This document shows positions 59,515 through 64,000 of a DNA stretch of 64,000 nucleotides, piece after piece (positions within the stretch are counted from its first letter, which is position 1; each line of letters starts with the position of its first letter). Source of the stretch: Prochlorococcus sp. AG-402-L23 (GTDB lineage: Bacteria; Cyanobacteriota; Cyanobacteriia; PCC-6307; Cyanobiaceae); NCBI GenBank assembly GCA_003216635.1, contig QCIO01000001.1, forward strand, positions 1 through 64,000. The letters run 5' to 3'. A program made the translations under genes and the position numbers. The notes under the pieces were generated by a model. It saw only the letters and a list, made by a program, of their open reading frames with translations, was not told the origin of the DNA and made no database searches.

Positions 59515-61311
59515 ATGTCATCTTCGATAAAAGAAATTAGGAATGTTGCAATTATTGCCCACGTAGATCATGGTAAGACAACTCTTGTGGACGCATTGTT
59601 ATCTCAATCAGGAATATTTAGAGACAATGAAGTCATTCCTACATGCGTAATGGATTCGAATGATCTAGAAAGAGAAAGAGGAATAACAATACTCTCAAAA
59701 AATACTGCAGTGAACTATAAAGATACCAGAATTAACATTATAGATACTCCAGGACATGCAGATTTTGGAGGAGAAGTAGAGAGGGTTTTGGGAATGGTTG
59801 ATGGTTGTCTGCTTATCGTTGATGCAAATGAGGGACCGATGCCTCAAACAAGATTTGTTTTGAAAAAAGCATTAGAAAAAGGACTTAGGCCTATAGTTTT
59901 TGTAAATAAAATTGATAGGCCAAGAGTAGTCCCAGAAATAGCAATTGATAAGGTCTTGGATTTGTTTTTAGAATTAGGAGCAGATGATGATCAATGTGAT
60001 TTCCCTTATCTTTTTGGAAGCGGCCTTTCTGGTTTTGCAAAAGAAGAGATGGAATCTAATAGTGAAAATATGATGCCTCTTTTTGAAGCTATTATTAGAC
60101 ATGTTCCACCTCCAGTAGGTGATGCCAATGAGCCTCTTCAGCTACAAATAACTACTTTGGACTATTCTGATTTCTTAGGCAGAATTGTAATTGGAAAAAT
60201 TCATAATGGAACTATAAAAAATGGTCAACAAGCTAGTTTAATTAAAGAAAATGGTAAAACTATTAAAGGAAAGGTTAGTAAATTACTTGGATTCGAAGGA
60301 TTACAAAGGATTGATATAAATGAAGCATTTGCAGGAGATATCGTTGCCGTTTCTGGTTTCGATGACGTCAATATTGGAGAGACCATAGCATGTCCCGATT
60401 CTCCCCATCCACTTCCATTAATCAAAGTTGATGAACCCACTTTAAATATGACTTTTGTTGTTAACGATTCTCCATTTGCAGGTAAAGAAGGGAAATTTGT
60501 TACTAGTAGACAATTAAAAAATAGATTGGAGAGGGAACTTTTAACAAATGTTGCGCTAAGGGTCGAAGAAACTGATTCTCCTGATAGGTTCTCAGTTTCA
60601 GGAAGAGGAGAATTACATTTAGGTATTTTGATTGAAACGATGAGAAGAGAAGGATTCGAGTTTCAAATATCACAACCTCAAGTGATTTTTAGAGAGATTG
60701 ATAATGTTGAATGTGAGCCTATAGAGACTTTGGTCCTAGATGTGCCTGAAGTATCCGTTGGTTCTTGTATAGAAAAACTTGGATCGAGAAAGGCAGAGAT
60801 GAAAAACATGCAGACAAGTTCAGATGGGAGAACTCAATTAGAGTTTCTTGTCCCATCAAGAGGACTTATTGGATTTCGTGGTGAATTTGTTCGAATAACA
60901 AGAGGTGAAGGTATCATGAGTCACTCATTTTATGAATATAAACCTAAAACAGGAGATTTTGAAACTAGAAGAAATGGAGTCCTTATAGCTTTTGAGGAAG
61001 GTGTGGCGACATTTTATGCCTTAAAGAATGCTGAAGATAGGGGAGTCTATTTCATTAAACCTGGAGTTAAAGTTTATAAGGGAATGATAATTGGAGAGAA
61101 TAATCGACCTCAAGATCTTGAGTTGAATATTTGTAAAACTAAGCAGTTGACTAATATGAGGTCGGCAGGGGCAGAAGAACTTGATACTTTGCAGTCTCCT
61201 GTTGATATTACCCTTGAAAGAGCACTCGAATATATCGGTCCAGATGAAATGCTAGAGGTAACACCAGATTCAATAAGAATGAGAAAAATAAATAAAAAGA
61301 AAAGAAATTAA
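59515..61311 (+). CDS. typA: GTPase TypA/BipA
   Basis: 598 aa. AHVDHGKTT (15-23), DTPGHADF (about 77-84) and NKIDRP are the G1, G3 and G4 motifs; the EF-G-like domains and the TypA-specific C terminus with [15 protein letters not shown] follow. It is a ribosome-binding stress-related GTPase. Length is normal. The DUF309 gene follows 11 bases later. Confidence 0.95.
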   Translation: MSSSIKEIRNVAIIAHVDHGKTTLVDALLSQSGIFRDNEVIPTCVMDSNDLERERGITILSKNTAVNYKDTRINIIDTPGHADFGGEVERVLGMVDGCLLIVDANEGPMPQTRFVLKKALEKGLRPIVFVNKIDRPRVVPEIAIDKVLDLFLELGADDDQCDFPYLFGSGLSGFAKEEMESNSENMMPLFEAIIRHVPPPVGDANEPLQLQITTLDYSDFLGRIVIGKIHNGTIKNGQQASLIKENGKTIKGKVSKLLGFEGLQRIDINEAFAGDIVAVSGFDDVNIGETIACPDSPHPLPLIKVDEPTLNMTFVVNDSPFAGKEGKFVTSRQLKNRLERELLTNVALRVEETDSPDRFSVSGRGELHLGILIETMRREGFEFQISQPQVIFREIDNVECEPIETLVLDVPEVSVGSCIEKLGSRKAEMKNMQTSSDGRTQLEFLVPSRGLIGFRGEFVRITRGEGIMSHSFYEYKPKTGDFETRRNGVLIAFEEGVATFYALKNAEDRGVYFIKPGVKVYKGMIIGENNRPQDLELNICKTKQLTNMRSAGAEELDTLQSPVDITLERALEYIGPDEMLEVTPDSIRMRKINKKKRN

Positions 61312-61322
61312 TAATTAGTTTC

Positions 61323-61691
61323 ATGAAAGAAGAAAGTACAAAAAGTTTTAAAGATTCTCTTTTTACTGCTTTAAATCTTTTTAACAATCATCAATGGTAT
61401 GAGGCTCATGATGCTTTTGAAGAAATATGGAATTCCGTTGATGGTGACGAAAGACAAGTTATCCAGGGAATTTTACAAATATCTGTTTCTCAGTTTCACT
61501 TAAGTAAGGGTAATTTAAATGGAGCTACTATTTTGCTTGGAGAGGGTTTAGGTAGAATAAAAACTAGAACCAAGATTAATTTAGGAATTGATCTTGAATC
61601 CTTCTGCCAATCTTTGGAAGATTTATTGAGGAAATTACAATATAAAGAGCTATTAAATGATAACGATAAGCCTTTTTTGAAAACTCTTTAA
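61323..61691 (+). CDS. DUF309 protein
   Basis: 122 aa. LFNNHQWYEAHDAFEEIWNSVDGDERQVIQGILQISVSQFHLSKGN is the DUF309 helical signature (HExxExxW and QGxxQxxxxxxH-like). Function unknown, sometimes described as metal-dependent. It follows typA closely. Confidence 0.8.
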   Translation: MKEESTKSFKDSLFTALNLFNNHQWYEAHDAFEEIWNSVDGDERQVIQGILQISVSQFHLSKGNLNGATILLGEGLGRIKTRTKINLGIDLESFCQSLEDLLRKLQYKELLNDNDKPFLKTL

Positions 61692-61777
61692 TGCATATGA
61701 ATATATCTTTATCTTCAATGAAATTATTATTTATTTTTTTTTCAAGAAAACAAGAAAACTAATCGATCTCAAGAACA

Positions 61778-62506
61778 ATGAATCTAAAAATTCATAATGT
61801 ATCCCTTTCAATTCAAGGAAGATTAATCGTAAATGATGTCTCCATAACTGTAAATCCAGGGGAAATTATAGGTTTGATGGGACCTAATGGTGCTGGGAAA
61901 ACTACCACTTTTAATCTTGCAGTTGGGAATATTAAACCTGATAAAGGTGAAATTTTTATGAATGGTAAAAATATAACCAATCTTCCTCTCCCAATTAGAT
62001 CAAGACTTGGGTTGGGTTATTTAACTCAAGAAGCGAGTATATTTAGAGACCTCACTGTTAAGGATAATATAGATTTGGCTTTGCAGAATTCATCTTATAG
62101 TAGAGCTGCAATCAGAAATAGAAGAGAACAATTAATTAATGAATTTAATTTGAATAATTTTGTAGATAATTATGGTTATCAACTTTCAGGAGGAGAGAGG
62201 AGGAGGTGCGAAATAGCAAGGGCTCTTAGTGTAGGTAGAAAAGGACCGAAATATTTGTTATTAGACGAACCGTTTGCTGGAATCGATCCTCTGGCGGTTA
62301 ATGATTTAAAGAAACTAATTTTTAAATTAAGTAGTGACGGGGTAGGAATTCTTATTACAGACCATAATGTAAGGGAAACCCTTTTAATTACCAACAAATC
62401 ATATGTATTAAGTGAAGGAAAAATTTTAGCTAACGGATCATCAGGTGAATTAGCTGATAATTCAATAGTCAAGAAGTACTATCTAGGAGATAATTTCAAA
62501 CTTTGA
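61778..62506 (+). CDS. lptB: LPS export ABC transporter ATPase LptB
   Basis: 242 aa. Walker A GPNGAGKT (35-42), Q-loop YLTQEASIF, signature LSGGERRR, Walker B LLLDEPFAGIDP and switch TDHNVRET match LptB. It powers lipopolysaccharide extraction with LptFG; an LptA-like protein is at 18345. Confidence 0.9.
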   Translation: MNLKIHNVSLSIQGRLIVNDVSITVNPGEIIGLMGPNGAGKTTTFNLAVGNIKPDKGEIFMNGKNITNLPLPIRSRLGLGYLTQEASIFRDLTVKDNIDLALQNSSYSRAAIRNRREQLINEFNLNNFVDNYGYQLSGGERRRCEIARALSVGRKGPKYLLLDEPFAGIDPLAVNDLKKLIFKLSSDGVGILITDHNVRETLLITNKSYVLSEGKILANGSSGELADNSIVKKYYLGDNFKL

Positions 62507-62619
62507 AATGATTTTACAAAATAAAGTAAAACTTTATTATTAAAGATTTACTCATAAATAAATGATTTAAATTATTATTTGGTTGTCATAGAATATTAAA
62601 AATCGAATAAATTATTTGG

Positions 62620-63549
62620 ATGATACAAGATAATCTTTTTAAAAATTTATTATATGACCCAGTTTCACTCTTAGGTCTTTTAATCTTTTATTTTTTATTA
62701 ATTAATTTTCCAATATCTTTAGGTGCTGTTTTCAAAAAAAAACCTTCTTCTACTGTAAGACTCCTAACTATTTTAGCGAATTTATTAATAACATTACAAT
62801 TACTTTTTAGGTGGTCAATATCTGGACACTTTCCTATTAGTAATTTGTATGAATCTCTTTATTTCCTTACTTGGGGGATCACAATGGGACAACTATTGAT
62901 TGAAAGGGAATACCAATCTCCAATAATTCCCTCAATTGCCATAACTATTGAGTTACTGACTGTGGCCTTCGCTTGTTTTGTGTTGCCTGAAGATTTGAAA
63001 TTATCATCCAACTTGGTACCCGCTTTAAGATCTAGTTGGTTAGTAATGCATGTTAGTGTCGTAATGCTTAGTTATGCGGCATTAATAATAGGTTCTTTAC
63101 TTTCAGTTTCTGTTTTGTTCATTAATAAAAATAAGCCGCTTCAAATCAGAAGTAGCTCTACAGGTATTGGAGGGTTTAAAATTTCCAACAAGTATTCTAC
63201 AAATGATTTAGTTGAACCTATTGAATTTTCTCATTCTGAAGAATTAGATACATTAAGTTATCGTTCCATTTTAATCGGCTTTGTTCTTTTGACTCTCGGT
63301 TTAATTTCTGGTGCAGTTTGGGCTAATGAAGCCTGGGGCACATGGTGGAGTTGGGATCCAAAAGAAACATGGGCATTTATCTCATGGTTGTTTTATGCCG
63401 CTTATCTGCATATGAGAATAAGCAAGGGTTGGCAAGGACGCAGACCAGCAATATTAGCATCTACAGGCTTTTTAGTTGTTTTAGTATGTTATTTAGGAGT
63501 TAATTTTTTAGGAATAGGGTTGCATAGTTATGGCTGGATCTTTGGATGA
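62620..63549 (+). CDS. ccsA: cytochrome c biogenesis protein CcsA
   Basis: 309 aa, about eight membrane helices. WGTWWSWDPKETWAF (about 240-254) is the heme-handling WWD motif of CcsA/CcmC-like proteins; His in VMHVSVV and LHMRISKG are likely heme ligands. It works with CcsB (Ccs1) to attach heme to c-type cytochromes such as cytochrome c6 and cytochrome f. Confidence 0.9.
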   Translation: MIQDNLFKNLLYDPVSLLGLLIFYFLLINFPISLGAVFKKKPSSTVRLLTILANLLITLQLLFRWSISGHFPISNLYESLYFLTWGITMGQLLIEREYQSPIIPSIAITIELLTVAFACFVLPEDLKLSSNLVPALRSSWLVMHVSVVMLSYAALIIGSLLSVSVLFINKNKPLQIRSSSTGIGGFKISNKYSTNDLVEPIEFSHSEELDTLSYRSILIGFVLLTLGLISGAVWANEAWGTWWSWDPKETWAFISWLFYAAYLHMRISKGWQGRRPAILASTGFLVVLVCYLGVNFLGIGLHSYGWIFG

Positions 63550-63573
63550 TTTGTTAATCATAAAGAATATTTA

Positions 63574-64000
63574 TTAAGGTTCTGAAAGAACATTCCCCTT
63601 TTGTGCTTCTTGTGCAACTTTTCTCAAGTCATCACATCCCTCTTTTAATGTTGGGTAAGCAAACATTCCACTACCTGCAATAAAACAATTGGCACCAGCA
63701 TCGGCACATTGTGAAATAGTCCAATTTGCTTTTATCCCTCCATCAACTTCAATGTCAACATTTAAGTTTTTTTCGATGACAAAGTTTCTTATTTCTCTGA
63801 TTTTATTAAGCATTGTTGGTATATAAGCTTGTCCTCCAAAGCCTGGATTAACTGTCATAACCAAAACATGATCAACCATATCCATAATGTTTTTAATCAT
63901 TTCAAAAGGAGTATGAGGGTTTAATGCAACAGAAGGAGATCCTCCTAAATCTCTTATTCTTCCGAGAACTCTATGCAAATGAATATTTGCTTCGGCATGA
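63574..64000 (-). CDS. rpe: ribulose-phosphate 3-epimerase (cut by right edge)
   Basis: The C-terminal part of Rpe: HAEANIHLHRVLGRIRDLG…SVALNPHTP, MTVNPGFGGQAYIP and DIEVDGGIK with FIAGSGMF. It interconverts ribulose-5-phosphate and xylulose-5-phosphate in the Calvin and pentose phosphate cycles. The frame runs to the window edge, so the start is missing. The TTG start on the track is internal. Confidence 0.93.
   Translation of the reverse strand, partial: HAEANIHLHRVLGRIRDLGGSPSVALNPHTPFEMIKNIMDMVDHVLVMTVNPGFGGQAYIPTMLNKIREIRNFVIEKNLNVDIEVDGGIKANWTISQCADAGANCFIAGSGMFAYPTLKEGCDDLRKVAQEAQKGNVLSEP

Overview
The window reads as a chromosome segment of a high-light-adapted Prochlorococcus. The DNA is very AT-rich, genes are short and tightly packed, and start codons often include TTG or GTG. 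Marker genes are cyanobacterial: petN, psb29/thf1, chlP, pcyA, ferredoxin-type sulfite reductase, a high-light-inducible (Hli) protein, cytochrome c6, a sipA-like gene and DUF1651/DUF2103/DUF309/DUF3303/DUF1499 proteins. I cannot name the strain from the sequence alone.

The window falls into two kinds of DNA. Bases 1 to about 16.3 kb are an accessory, island-like region. It starts with the N-terminal part of a probably very large DUF4347 surface protein, cut by the left edge. It then carries dozens of tiny genes (28-108 codons), many with one membrane helix and many below the 60-aa cutoff of the ORF track. It also holds a C-terminal remnant of a tyrosine recombinase, a GC-elevated non-coding block with iteron-like repeats (2.5-2.9 kb), two copies of a DUF1651 cassette with matching promoters and LexA-like boxes, an NAD-type DNA ligase reduced to its adenylation domain, an Hli protein, and a short-chain dehydrogenase.

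From about 16.3 kb the genes are mostly recognisable core functions. They are: a K+ channel (16.4-17.4 kb); a lipoprotein, cytochrome c6 and LptA-like trio; the high-affinity phosphate transporter pstS-pstC-pstA-pstB behind a candidate Pho box (18.9-22.7 kb); and a complete ligase-associated DNA-repair cluster on the minus strand (exonuclease, ATP ligase, Lhr-like helicase, PdeM phosphoesterase; 23.9-29.7 kb). A second small-gene patch runs from 29.7 to 36.3 kb (solo IF2_N protein, DUF2130, ribbon-helix-helix protein, microproteins, DUF2103).

From 36.4 kb to the right edge the order is petN, psb29, clpP, ftsH, sipA-like, an M16 peptidase pair, pcyA, a DevBCA-type exporter, a glycosyltransferase, rpsB-tsf behind a leader that can form an H-type pseudoknot, recG, a VanX-type dipeptidase, sir, glyS, chlP, a VanY-type carboxypeptidase, typA, DUF309, lptB, ccsA, and rpe (cut by the right edge). 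Several of these serve photosynthesis and its repair: petN and cytochrome c6 (electron transfer), psb29/ftsH/clpP (thylakoid and protein quality control), chlP and pcyA (pigments), ccsA (c-type cytochrome maturation).

I saw no tRNA, rRNA, CRISPR array or intact insertion sequence. The observations most worth following up are the rpsB pseudoknot leader, the paired DUF1651 cassettes with LexA-like boxes on either side of the minimal NAD-ligase gene, and the repeat-rich GC-elevated block.
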